Shown: positions 1-8,959, counted from the first letter of the stretch. The stretch is 20,168 bases of DNA from Euprymna scolopes (GCA_024364805.1 CM044496.1:92203494-92223661); one strand, 5' to 3'. Notes: generated by a model not told the origin, from the sequence alone. Translations and numbers: made by a program.

Positions 1-33
<33 letters not shown>

Positions 34-55
34 CCTTCTTCTTCTTCTTCTTCTT
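1..55. repeat. (ATT)n followed by (CTT)n microsatellite
   Basis: A run of about ten ATT units is followed at 35-55 by about seven CTT units. On the minus strand this reads as a GAA run leading into an AAT run, the kind of simple tail some non-LTR retroelements carry. The adjoining sequence (56-200) has no recognisable retroelement protein, so a tail is only a possibility. Confidence 0.9.
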
Positions 56-760
56 GTTATTATTATCATTCATTCACAAGAAATTTTCAAACTGACCATC
101 ATCAAATATTTTTCTCTGAGAACCACCTATGATGTTCCCTGGATTCTGAGTGACAAGTCTCCCAAGATTTCTCAGTACTCTCTACCTCTTTAAATAACCT
201 TAACAGATGAATTTGCGTTATCTCAAACCGATTTATTTCTCATTGACAACAACTCTTTGTCCTCACTGAAATTTAGGTGGTTATATGCTGTTGCGGTCAG
301 ATTACCGGTTATTGGAGATCGGCGGAGATCTTAGGCTGCGTGTTCAATTATTAGACGGTCGAAGATCGTGGTTTGTAGATCGTGAAGTGTAATACAACAA
401 TTACTAATGAAGAGCATGTTTTACGAGTGCATTCCAGAAGACACTTAAAAAGATAACGTTAAAAATGAGAACGATCAAGTTACATATATAAGATATTTTA
501 TTTAACTATAAAGGCGAGAACATTAAGAGAACGTTTTGTTTACACAAGTGTATATGTACGACCATGTATGTATGTATGAGGTTGAAAATGTTGCGTATAT
601 ACGTTCTTTGTGCATACGTGTGGCTGGATGTTTGTGTATGCGAGAGTTTGTTAAGCTAAAACGTATATTTCTTCTTACCTTGTGAAAGAATGCACCTCCG
701 TTTTATTTTAAAATGGAGGTGCAGCCTTGTTGAGGTGTGTGCAAAAAGCGTATTACTCAC
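56..760. other. Unassigned intergenic sequence
   Basis: No recognisable gene. The GC content is less extreme than in the rest of the window. A small perfect hairpin is visible: TGCACCTCC at 691-699 pairs with GGAGGTGCA at 715-723 across a 15-nt A/T-rich loop. It is too short for a microRNA precursor and has no run of T after it, so no function is assigned. Confidence 0.5.
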
Positions 761-869
761 ATGGACGGTTCGGATGGAAAGAGAAAGATAGATATATTTA
801 GAGAGGAAAGCGATAGTAGGGAACGCCACCTATTAGACAAACGGGAATTACGACAAGGGCAGGTAACCG
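761..869 (+). other. Possible first coding exon (weak)
   Basis: An ATG at 761 opens a 36-codon frame with a highly charged product (starts MDGSDGKRKID). It runs to a very good splice donor, ACCG|GTAAGTA, with the GT at 870-871; an alternative donor, CAG|GTAACC, lies at 863. If real, the exon would end in phase 1. No protein family is recognised, the Kozak context is mediocre (C at -3), and a frame this short is open by chance fairly often. It does not join in frame to the exon-like segment at 1485. Low confidence, recorded because the donor is strong. Confidence 0.17.
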
Positions 870-1484
870 GTAAGTAATTAAAAGTGTATGCGTATGTCTA
901 GCTCATGTGTACTACTCTCCGCATTCAGGAACCTATCCTAGTTACATACAGAGGTGCAGTCCAAGTCGGTTCCGATTTTGGAACACCACTAAAAGCCTGA
1001 TAGCGTAGTCTCGGTCAGTTTTACGATAAGGGGTTAGTGCGCGATTTTTCTATATCAGTTTCAACAGTGGCTCACGGAAAAAGAACAAAAAGTAAAAAAG
1101 AAGACCCTCCCCCTCCAAAAAAGTGAAGAGCTCAAGTCTACACGTGTTGCGGGCTGAATTTCATGTGCGCTAGGTTGGCCAACTTCTCTCTTGATTGCTG
1201 TCTCGTGAAAGAAATTACTTTCAATAAGTATCATGCATTCGTGAATAGTCATGAATCCCGTAGCAACAAATACTTGACTCACGATGTAATCTTGAATTTT
1301 CATTTAAAAAGATAATTTATTAAATAAATTCCGAATACACTGAAAAAAGAGTATATTTACAGTTATGAACAGGAGAAAAGAATAAAAATATGCAATGTCT
1401 TTCTCTTACAATAAGCAGTCTGTTTTGACAGCAACTCAACGAGAACTTTTTTCGACAATTGATTGCCTCTTCTCTCTTTATCAG
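870..1484. other. Unassigned sequence
   Basis: No supported gene. An 80-codon open frame on the minus strand (1061-1303) has no recognisable motif. The stretch ends in a pyrimidine tract and AG (CTCTTCTCTCTTTATCAG, ending at 1484) that would make a convincing plus-strand splice acceptor. Confidence 0.4.
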
Positions 1485-1588
1485 ATGGTCAGTGAACGGG
1501 AGCGTGGCGCGGGTGGAGTGGACAGAGCTGACTATTGACTCCAGGCGGGATTTTCTGCTCTCGACTGACAAAAACCGCTCGGCACATT
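1485..1588 (+). other. Possible internal exon (weak)
   Basis: This 104-nt segment is more GC-rich than its surroundings. It lies between a strong acceptor (pyrimidine tract then CAG at 1482-1484) and a plausible donor (ATT|GTAAGG, GT at 1589-1590). One frame stays open throughout and includes VEWTELTIDSRRDFLL. No family is recognised. It lies just upstream of a LINE fragment, so it could equally belong to a degraded repeat. Low confidence. Confidence 0.15.
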
Positions 1589-1673
1589 GTAAGGTAGTGG
1601 TGTGGGGTTTGAGGAAACTCCCTCTTCATTACGTCATACTCTGAGACGCCCTTATTTGTTAATTGACTAATTC

Positions 1674-2115
1674 ACTTTGTATGCTCAGTACGTCAAGTCC
1701 TGAACAGCGGCTTGGTACCCAGCAGTTTTGGCAAATAGCAAACAGAATCCTGAACAGAAGCGTGTATTCTATCCCAACTATCATAAATGGACCTGAGGTA
1801 ATCTCGTCAATATCAGTCAAAGCCAAACTCTTTTCCAAGAACTTTGCAGCTAATTCTACCCTTTGCGATCAAGACCGCCAACCTCCAATATTTCCCCCTG
1901 TTTCAGAAAACACGATATGTGATATACAAATATCTGCACGTGATGTTGCCAAGCTAATCAAAAACCTTGATTCCAGTAAAGCAACCGGCCCTGACTGTAT
2001 TCCAATTATAGTACTCAAAAGACTTCAAACCAGAACTAGTGCCCATCCTTACAAAACTGTTTAAACCTTGCCTTAAGAAGAATTGCTTCCCAACTAATGA
2101 GGACGCAGGTTGGAA
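1674..2115 (+). mobile_element. Internal fragment of a CR1/Jockey-type LINE (linker to start of RT)
   Basis: This is a second copy of the LINE family found on the minus strand at 14776-17581. The longest frame carries the linker signature RLGTQQFWQIANRILNR, then IPTIINGPEVISS, AKLFSKNF, and the segment just before RT, LIKNLDSSKATGPDCIPI. The other copy has RLGSHPFLQITNRILNR and the same IPTIINGPEVISS. A one-base shift near 2015 moves the continuing homology (FKPELVPILTKLFKPCLKKNCFP) to another frame, and a further break lies near 1700 before EQRLG. By eye the two copies are roughly 80% identical over comparable DNA. Neither the endonuclease nor the catalytic RT core is present, and homology stops abruptly near 2115. 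Confidence 0.9.
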
Positions 2116-2537
2116 AAGTCACTTAACCCACGTGACGCATATTCAATTATTAGCGAAAATATTTTGGGCCTTCGTATTTTGGGACGCGCATTGATTTACC
2201 TGAAAAAAAGGGGGAGAACATAAATAGCAAATCTTTATTTATTGCGTTTGAAGGAAGAGCAAATAAAGAATGAAAACATACTAATCCACTCTGTCACAAA
2301 TCGATGTCAATGATGGAAAAACTACACGAATTGCATTCTAAATTATGCCCAGAAATCAACAGTCTATGCCATTACTGAAGTGACCTTTTTCTGTTGATTG
2401 CGGTATGATACTGGTTCAGTGCAGTCTCAGCCTTTGTCTTCTCTCCTTGAGATCAGTTAGTTTATTGTTAATCGCCATTGGATTTTATTGAATTTTTGTA
2501 TCAAACTTTTAAATTATTTTAAAAACTGCCTTAAAAC
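2116..2537. other. Unassigned sequence after LINE fragment
   Basis: No gene or known repeat is recognised. The sequence right after the LINE break is not LINE-like, so the boundary is either a deletion point or an old insertion. Confidence 0.4.
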
Positions 2538-2592
2538 TTCTACGTTTTTAATATATTTCTACGTTTTTAATATATTTCTACGTTTTTAATAT
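2538..2592 (+). repeat. 19-bp tandem triplicate
   Basis: The unit TTCTACGTTTTTAATATAT occurs three times head to tail (2538, 2557, 2576), with the last copy slightly short. The copies are identical over the shared length, which implies recent duplication. Confidence 0.95.
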
Positions 2593-3531
2593 CTGAGCGA
2601 AACTGGATACCCGGCTTTTTCAGTGTTCGGTGAAGCACCTTATTGTTCCTAAGTTGAGAATTAGAAAGTAAATGACGAACTCGTCGAGTTTTCCGATGTT
2701 AACTTCATTGAAGATTGCTACAAGAAAACGGACAAAAACATGTTTCTCTGGGGAATCTTATTTTATGGCAGAATAAAGAGAATGCGTGTTTGGGTTCCTA
2801 GCCAATCAGAGCAGATCGATAACTGGCCTTTCTGAAACGTTCAGTGTGAATATCAAAGCGAACGTTCTGTGAACTCAACCTTTTAGGATGAGAATTAGTT
2901 GCACACGCACGAGCTTTATCGATTCATATTGACATCTCGTTAGAAATATTCAATAATTGAACTCAATTATGACTGTATTTATCTCTATTATATGTGGCCA
3001 ATATGCAACACTAGTAACAATAGAAATGTGTTACTTTTTGAAGTTGGGTAAATATATTAATTTTATATGTGCTAAGTTCGCAGCATTATCTCGTTTAAAG
3101 TACAAAATATGTGATATAAGATCTATACCGGCTGGCAATGCTTCATTTTAAAAATTTACACACGCCCCTATTGATGGTTGATTTAATGTTTTCTGGAGTT
3201 CCTTAAAACACCTCGAACTATTGAAATAAAGGGTTTAATGCAACTAATTATTCGTTTGAAATAATGGGTTTATAACGCGCACACATTTAATGGGACAGTC
3301 AGGAAAATAAATTTGTCTGTACATTACGGATCCAAAAAGTCGCAATATTTACAGAACAAAATTCTTCCCAAAACACTAACTATTCCTAACTGAAAGGAGG
3401 GAATCGCGTGCATAATTGAATTTCTAACATTTGAAGCTGGTTATTTCCTTTTGCCTTTTGAGATTAGATGGTAATATAATAAGTTTACTTTAATGATGCC
3501 ATTCAAGGATACAAAAGAAAGAGTCTGTTCA

Positions 3532-3534
<3 letters not shown>
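2593..3534. other. Unassigned sequence with CCAAT-like motif
   Basis: No gene is supported; the 64-codon open frame at 2957-3151 has no recognisable features. A good CCAAT box (AGCCAATCAGAGC) lies at 2800-2812. It is followed by an imperfect heat-shock-element-like array, GAACGTTCTGTGAA at 2860-2873. A short direct repeat (GAAATAAAGGGTTTA / GAAATAATGGGTTTA) occurs near 3224 and 3258. Confidence 0.35.

Positions 3535-3565
<31 letters not shown>
3535..3565. repeat. (TC)n microsatellite
   Basis: About 15 uninterrupted TC units. Confidence 0.97.
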
Positions 3566-3569
<4 letters not shown>

Positions 3570-3607
3570 TTGGTGAAGATTTTCTGCTCACAGTTGTTGA
3601 TTGCATT

Positions 3608-3672
3608 CTAAAAAACAAGTTCATTCGATATTGTTGGTAACATTGTAAAAAACAAGTCTATTCGAAATTGTT
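3608..3672 (+). repeat. Two-copy direct repeat, about 38-bp spacing
   Basis: TAAAAAACAAGTTCATTCGATATTGTT and TAAAAAACAAGTCTATTCGAAATTGTT differ at only a few positions and follow one another. No element is recognised around them. Confidence 0.8.
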
Positions 3673-4907
3673 ACACGCCGGTCATGGATACATGGCTTGA
3701 GCCATTTCAGTCTCAAATTATATCATGTTTCCCATGTAATTTTTTGTAACATTTTGATGCCCTTTTGTAGGTGAATATCTCATAGTTACTAAAAGGGTCA
3801 AAGCAAGAACGAAATACACATGAGAATTCAAGGTCGTTGAAAATCTTCGAATAAAAAAATATAGTTGTGTGACATGAAAATTTAGTTTGTTTGATATAAA
3901 ATTCCCATTCATTTTTAAAAGTATAAACAATCCAACTTTTATGCCCACCCGTTTATTTTCTATAACGATTAAAACATGGATGTCATTATTCTAAACACTT
4001 TAATAATTATATTTCCAAACATAAAATACAATTTAAATGAAAAAACATGGGCAGTACAATAATTTTCATTTTTATTTAAAAATAGTTTGGAATATTTTAT
4101 TAAAATTAAAAGTGAATATAATGTTTTAATTATTTATTGTTTTCATTAATGATCACCCTAAAGAATATTTTGGCACGTATTATTGTGTGAATAAAATATA
4201 AAGTCTAGAATAGAAACACAAGTTGTTTCATTCAGGTTTAATTTTATAATAAGATCCATTGTTTGTAAACAGTTTATTCCCTTACACTCTGGGCATTATG
4301 CAGTCGATGAAAGAAATGTCTGCTTACAAAATTATTCGGTTTCAATCTTAGCACGCGTATTGTTTTTCTCGTCACACTGAACTATTGATGATGACTATAT
4401 ATAAAACCTTATTTTTGTCCTATTTTTATAAAATTTTCTTTCCCTGGGGCATTGTTGTTGTTAGTGTTTGTTCGAAGTCAATAATGCTTAGCTAGATAAT
4501 TGTGGTGAGTCGTTCAGTGAAATGGGAACATATGAGAAATATCTTTGTCCGGAAATGAGTACAGAACGGATTTCTACTCATTTCTGGTCAACCGTGTACC
4601 TGCCTCTGTCGGTCAATCACATCTTGATGTCAGCTGTCAACCAAACTCAAATAAAATCAATTTCCTATTTATCGTTCGTGTCAGCCAATACGATTGTCTT
4701 GCCCTTTTGCTCTTCTCTAGTATATTTTATTTCTCGTTTTTTTTTTACTCAATTTAGCGTCTTTCCTTTTTGTGTTTGTGTTTTTTACATGCCATTTCAT
4801 TTATTCGCTGAGTTTTATTGTCCTTACATTTTCACTCGGCTGAATAAACCCAACAGAAAAAGTGTAATAAAATTATACAACGTTTCTGAATTTTTTAGAT
4901 AAGAATT
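3673..4907. other. Long AT-rich stretch without a recognised gene
   Basis: The only sizeable frame is a 126-codon plus-strand ORF at 4522-4902. Its ATG context is good (GAAATGG), and it has two polyadenylation-like AATAAA motifs near its 3' end (about 4843 and 4866). Its predicted product is dominated by F, Y, S and L, as expected from T-rich DNA, and shows no motif. I do not call it a gene. The motif TTCACTCGGCTGAATAAACCCAACA at about 4830 has a diverged direct copy at about 5399, flanking the foldback element. Confidence 0.45.
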
Positions 4908-5325
4908 CCTTATTCGTACTATTTGGATTCATCGGAGTACTCTTCTCATCTTGAGTGTGATTTTCACAACGTTCCGGCCGATGTAACCTCCAAACTTTCT
5001 TCAGGTGTATCCTATCGAACTCGGAAATGTTTCTGTTAAACTTGTGAATTTGAATGGAATTTCGAGCGGAACCCTTTATTTACTTTACGGGTGTAGCGTG
5101 TTCTTGTTCCGTCAGCTATGACTGTTTCGAGGTCCTAAAACACAACAATTACGAATTACTTAGATGTAACTCTGTCTAGTTACGGCTGACGGAACAAGAA
5201 CACGCCACCCCCGGGGTTCAACAAGATAAACCTGAAAAAGGTTGCAGGTTCCAAAAACGTTGTGAAAATCACACTCAAGATGAGAACAGTAGTCCGAAGA
5301 ATCCAAATAATACGAAAATTATACA
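4908..5325. repeat. Large foldback (inverted-repeat) element
   Basis: The outer arms (about 4908-4975 and 5255-5325) are near-identical in reverse complement. They share, for example, CATCTTGAGTGTGATTTTCA and its complement TGAAAATCACACTCAAGATG. A more diverged middle arm follows (about 4981-5027 against 5216-5254). The inner arms (5088-5116 and 5185-5212) share GTGTTCTTGTTCCGTCAGC. The left arm carries about 60 extra bases (5028-5087). The central loop is about 68 nt (5117-5184). No transposase is encoded. A foldback transposon or two oppositely oriented copies of one short element would both explain it. A transcript through it would form a long RNA hairpin. Confidence 0.85.
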
Positions 5326-5428
5326 ATTTTTTAGAAGTCATTGTTAAAAACAAAGCAGTTGCAATCATAGGTTCGAATTGTGTTAGAAAGTAACTATTAT
5401 TCACCCGGTTAAACACCTAACAATTTCT

Positions 5429-5619
5429 GGTGCTAACGCACTTACTGATCCGCGCTAATTTTTAAATCCTATTTCCAAGTTTAATTAATTTTATGTAATT
5501 GTAATTCTCTACTGTAAATACAGTATAGTGACAAAACACCCTCCCCTCCCCATGTTAAAAATGGATTTTTAAATAATAACGTTATTATTTCAGCGCGAAT
5601 CACTTTCTGCATGAGTACC
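5429..5619 (+). mobile_element. MITE family A, copy 1 (191 bp)
   Basis: Terminal inverted repeats are visible: left GGTGCTAACGCACTTACTG, right end reading inward GGTACTCATGCAGAAAGTG. The interior includes CAAAACACCCTCCCCTCCCC and AATAATAACGTTATTATTTC. It matches copies 2 and 3 along its length. There is no coding capacity, so it would have been moved by a transposase encoded elsewhere. The superfamily is not certain: AAT sits next to the right end, but a clean target duplication is not visible for this copy. Confidence 0.85.
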
Positions 5620-5647
5620 TAATATTTTTATTTTATTTTATTTTTTT

Positions 5648-5700
5648 CAGCCATTCTTACCGTAGAGTTTTGTAACTATTCTGTGCTTTTAATTAACAAT
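5648..5700 (-). repeat. Partial reverse copy of MITE family A
   Basis: AGCCATTCTTACCG ... GTAACTATTCTGTGCTTT resembles the inner part of copy 3 (about 6571-6626) with the purine-rich GGAGGGGAGGG segment missing. It starts about 30 bp beyond copy 1 and points the opposite way. Confidence 0.6.
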
Positions 5701-5861
5701 TTATTATTAAAAAAAGATATCGTGAAATTATAAACAAATAAAGAGATATTGTGAAAGTTGAATTTAACTTGAAAAAACAAAACAAAAAAAACAACGTGAA
5801 CGGCGCGTTCAACATTGTAGACGGAGCTTATTTGGCAATAATGTCACGTTAGTCGATTAAT

Positions 5862-6361
5862 GGGTGCTAATGCACTTACTGATCCGCGCTATTTTTTAAA
5901 TCGTATTTCCAAGTTTAAGTTAAATTTTTGTTTTTTTTGGGGCATTGAAATTTTGCAGAAATAAATAGTTACCGATATATAAATAGTTGTTTTATGCATT
6001 GTATTCTTTGGCAGCCATCTTTGTTACGTGAGTAGATTTGTTTATGACGCGCGTGCACGCTCGTAAAAAAGATGGCCGCCAGAAATTACAATGCATTATA
6101 CAACTTTTATATCTTGATGACTACTTATTTCTGCAACATTTCAATGCGATTTCCGTATCCAGCATAGTAGAAAACTTATAAAGTCGTCATTTAAAAGAAA
6201 ATCGTGGAGGTGGCGCTAATCTAAAAATTTACCATTTTTTTAATTCAATTGTAAGGTTAAAGTACAGAATAGGTACAAAACACCCTCCCCTGCCCATGTT
6301 AAGTATGACTTTTTAAATAATAACGTTATTTCAACACGGATCAATAAGTGCATGAGTACCC
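5862..6361 (+). mobile_element. MITE family A, copy 2, split by another element
   Basis: The left part (5862-5930) starts GGGTGCTAATGCACTTACTG. The right part (about 6236-6361) ends with CATGAGTACCC, so the ends are clear inverted repeats. AAT flanks both sides and may be a 3-bp target duplication. Family homology is interrupted by about 305 bp containing the palindromic element described at 5942-6147. Removing that insert would give a length close to copies 1 and 3, which supports nesting. Confidence 0.85.
5942..6147. mobile_element. Palindromic element B inside MITE copy 2
   Basis: An 87-nt left arm (5942-6028) and an 86-nt right arm (6062-6147) are near-perfect reverse complements. Both start from GCATTGAAAT and TGCAGAAATA and run to GCCATCTTT.TTACG. 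The loop is 33 nt (6029-6061). No protein is encoded. The arms contain GGCAGCCATCTTT / AAAGATGGCCGCC, which resembles YY1-type sites; this is resemblance only. About 90 bp to the right (6148-6235) also belongs to the insertion but has no visible partner. Confidence 0.85.
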
Positions 6362-6518
6362 AATTTCTTTAATAAAGAAAAAGCGTCCATATTTTCTTAT
6401 GTAAAAACAACTTCTGTAAAAAAAGAAAAAAAAAGAAAAAGTGTACTTTCAATTTTATTAAAAAAGGTTTTCTTAAAAAAAAACTACCGTAAAAAAAGCC
6501 AAAAACAAAACATTAATC

Positions 6519-6711
6519 GGTACTCATGCAGAGAGTGATCCGTGCTGAAATAATAACATTATTATTTAAAAAGCCATTCTTAACATGAGGAGGGGAGGGT
6601 GTTTTGTACCTATTCTGTACTTTAACCTTATAAGTGAATGAAAAACATAACTTTAATTAAACGTGGAAATACGATTTAAAAATAGCGCTCATCACTCTCT
6701 GCATTAGTACC
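6519..6711 (-). mobile_element. MITE family A, copy 3 (193 bp)
   Basis: The ends are GGTACTCATGCAGAGAGTG on the left and, reading inward from the right, GGTACTAATGCAGAGAGTG, an almost perfect terminal inverted repeat. The interior is the reverse complement of copies 1 and 2 (GGAGGGGAGGGTGTTTTG; AAAGTACAGAATAGG on the other strand). It lies in inverted orientation about 160 bp from copy 2, so the pair could fold into a hairpin. AAT lies beside both ends with one extra base between. Confidence 0.88.
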
Positions 6712-7316
6712 AAATATTATTTAAGCACATTACCAATCCGTAAATTTTCTTCGAAAAAAACTATACTTTCCCCTAACAATTTATAGTTTTAATAATAAAA
6801 AATTATATTTTCTTATATCGAAACAACTGTTTAAAAAAACAAACAACAAACAAAAAAAAAAAACGAAAAAAACCCAACTAAAAACAAAAAACATAAAAAA
6901 CAACTTGGACTTTTATGCTTCAACTCAAAACGCAAACGAGAACTTTTTTGTCTGATATAATAAAGAACAAAAATTTTAATTAAAAAATTTGAAAGATAAA
7001 AAAGGAATTTAATTCTTTAAAATAGGACATGTTTCTTTTACTTATCGAGTAAACAGAAAATGAAATTTAATTCGCCTCGTCAAATCGTGGTGTATGAAAT
7101 GAATTGAAACGGAAGTTCAGTTCTACTAACAAAAACAGGTCCGCGGTAGGGGCTTACGGAAAATATTTTTAGTTTATGTAATATCTTTATAATTGGCGAT
7201 GTTTATTTATTTTAATAACATAGAAACATCCATCGACTTTAAAGATGGGTTGTCTGAAAATTTCAAATAAATTGGTAATGTAGAAATATGGTTTTATCGA
7301 TCTTGAACGAACTCAG

Positions 7317-7318
<2 letters not shown>
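6712..7318. other. AT-rich stretch without a gene
   Basis: Poly-A-rich tracts are seen on the plus strand (6830-6900). A segment at 6807-6840 resembles one at 6393-6422 (ATTTTCTTAT..AAACAACT), suggesting another short duplicated unit around copy 3. No coding signal is seen. Confidence 0.5.

Positions 7319-7375
<57 letters not shown>
7319..7375. repeat. (AT)n microsatellite
   Basis: About 28 uninterrupted AT units, immediately left of the Penelope-like fragment. Confidence 0.97.
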
Positions 7376-7376
<1 letters not shown>

Positions 7377-7377
7377 A

Positions 7378-7727
7378 ATCTTATAAATATAGAAAACTAA
7401 GTAAAAAATACTCATGGTTAAACCCTCCTTATAATAATGTTAGAACTAATATCCATACAGAATGTTTTAAAATATTAGAAAATTATTTTAAAGACCCTCA
7501 TAAGCATAATTCTTTCCTGAATTAAAACACTGTCAAAATATTTTGATCCATTTTGCTAAATTTGCGGCAAATATCATAAATTCAAATAATAAAAATATTT
7601 GCGCAATATGATAACTGTTTCTACACGAACTTTCCTAAACGCAATTGCTAAATCTTTCGATAATGCCCTTCTTGATAATGATTGCGTACATAGCGATGTG
7701 TTTTATTCATGTGTCATCGTTGAACAA
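7378..7727 (+). mobile_element. Fossil fragment of a Penelope-like retroelement (between RT and GIY-YIG)
   Basis: The sequence retains signatures of the segment that in Penelope-like elements links the reverse transcriptase to the GIY-YIG endonuclease. A WLNPPYNNVRTNI block corresponds to the family's WFNPPYSxNVxTNI. A lysine- and histidine-rich stretch and NTVK follow, then an IINSNNK block, and finally CVHSDVFYSC, matching the cysteine-containing linker before GIY-YIG. The catalytic RT core and the GIY-YIG domain are both absent. The copy is old and broken in several places. Its right edge coincides with the mariner terminus at 7728, so the mariner probably inserted into it. Identification is from recalled family signatures, not a search. 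Confidence 0.68.
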
Positions 7728-8790
7728 TTAGGTTGGTGCAAAACTAATGTCGTTTTTTGAAGGTCAACTTCAAAAGATCATACATCCTTTTATTAATCGA
7801 AATAAGAACCATTATAATCGACACATTATTTATCCTATTAGCATACAAAATCCGGAGTTCTGAAAGCGATAAATTCATGGCAGGCCGATTCGTCATCATC
7901 TAGGCTTTTGAAGCATTTTCGCGCAGAAAGTTGTTGAGACGCTTGAAGTGATAATCGATGGGCAGGAAATCCGGTGAATATTGCGAATGAGACAGAGTCT
8001 TGTAGACCAATTCGTTCAGCTTCTGCAGGGCCAGTTGAACAACATGCGGGAATGCGTTGTCATGGACAAGAATTGGTCCCTTTATATTGACCAATCCGGG
8101 CACATACGTTGGAGCTTCTGGTGCATTTCGTCACTTTGTCAGCAGTACTTATCCGCTGTAATCGTTTTGCCCGGATGCAAGAAGCTGTTATGGATGAGAC
8201 AGATTACCAACAGTCACCATAAACGTTTTTGGTGCAATTTCGGATTCGGGAAGTGTTGTGGATCTTCTCCAATAGCCAACCACTGTACAGGCGTCGTATA
8301 GAATCCCCTTCTCATCACATGTCATAATCCGCTTGAGAAATGAGTCATTTTTGTTGCACAGAAGGAATGTAGAAGACACCTCAAATGACGAATTTTTTTT
8401 ATTATCGTTCGATTTATGCAGCACCCATTTATCTAACTTTTTTGACTTCCCTATTTGTTTTAAATGGCGAACGACTAGTGATTGATCGACTTCGAGTTCA
8501 ACAGCAACTTCTCGCGTGGTTCTGCGAGGATCGTCTTGAATTTAGGTTTTCAAATATTCATTATAAACTGCACTCAACTGGCTGTGTCCATCTTCGTCTT
8601 CGAAGCGTTCGTTACCATTGCAGAAATTTTTGAATCATTGTTGTGCCACACGTTCATTGGAGGTTTCTGGGCCAAACACATCATTGATATAATTAGCTGT
8701 TTCTGCAGCGTGTAAGCCTAATTCGAACTGGAACAAGAAAATCGTGCAGATTTGAATTTTGTCTATGCTGTCGAAAAGCCTGCAAAAAAC
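7728..8790 (-). mobile_element. mariner element (Hsmar1/cecropia-like), one terminus present
   Basis: The left edge is a mariner terminal repeat, TTAGGTTGGTGCAAAACTAA, close to the Hsmar1-type end TTAGGTTGGTGCAAAAGTAA. The interior encodes a degraded transposase on the minus strand. The opposite terminal repeat should lie near 8900-8950, but that region is (AT)n and (GT)n repeat and no CACCAACCTAA-like end is visible, so the 5' end has been lost or overwritten. Confidence 0.9.
7793..8766 (-). pseudogene. mariner transposase pseudogene (DD34D)
   Basis: Cut-and-paste transposase of the mariner family, read in the minus direction. The N-terminal part has IFLFQFELGLHAAETANYIN and DVFGPETSNERVAQQ, the helix-turn-helix region. 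A middle block follows (SSTFLLCNKNDSFLKRI), then the first catalytic region TCDEKG (family TCDEKW), HDNAFPH with the second Asp, and YSPDFLPIDYH with the third Asp. The second and third Asp are separated by exactly 34 residues, so the DD34D triad survives. The C-terminus VDYNGSYFD ends at a stop at 7793-7795. Breaks include ATA in place of the expected start ATG (8764-8766), an early in-frame stop after EYLKT, several frameshifts, and a total length about 60 nt below the family norm. It cannot make a working enzyme. Confidence 0.92.
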
Positions 8791-8922
8791 AAATGAAGAG
8801 ATTGAGAACGATAACGAATAACACGATTCGAATAAAGCTTCAAAATTATATATAACATGTATCTCTCTCTCTATATATATATCAATGAATTAATTCAGAA
8901 ATCTAATATATAGATCTCACTA

Positions 8923-8925
<3 letters not shown>

Positions 8926-8959
<34 letters not shown>
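8926..8959. repeat. (GT)n microsatellite
   Basis: About 16 GT units, preceded by a short (CT)n/(AT)n stretch at 8863-8881. It occupies the place where the missing mariner end would be expected. Confidence 0.96.

Noticed and set aside
691-723. Short perfect hairpin as a possible microRNA or terminator
   Set aside because: The stem is only nine base pairs, too short for a microRNA precursor, and there is no supporting context.
950-985. GGTTCCGATTTTGGAACACCA as a tRNA or SINE T-arm
   Set aside because: The loop does not fit the GGTTCGAATCC consensus, and no matching A box or anticodon arm lies upstream.
1061-1571. Two minus-strand open frames of 80 and 83 codons
   Set aside because: No recognisable family, and no splice or promoter context on that strand that I could defend.
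4522-4902. 126-codon plus-strand open frame with good start context and nearby AATAAA motifs
   Set aside because: The product is what T-rich DNA yields (Phe, Tyr, Ser, Leu). There is no motif, and an overlapping 70-codon frame covers the same DNA. Without transcript or conservation evidence it cannot be called a gene.
7981-8301. 106-codon plus-strand open frame
   Set aside because: It is the antisense shadow of the mariner transposase, which reads on the minus strand.
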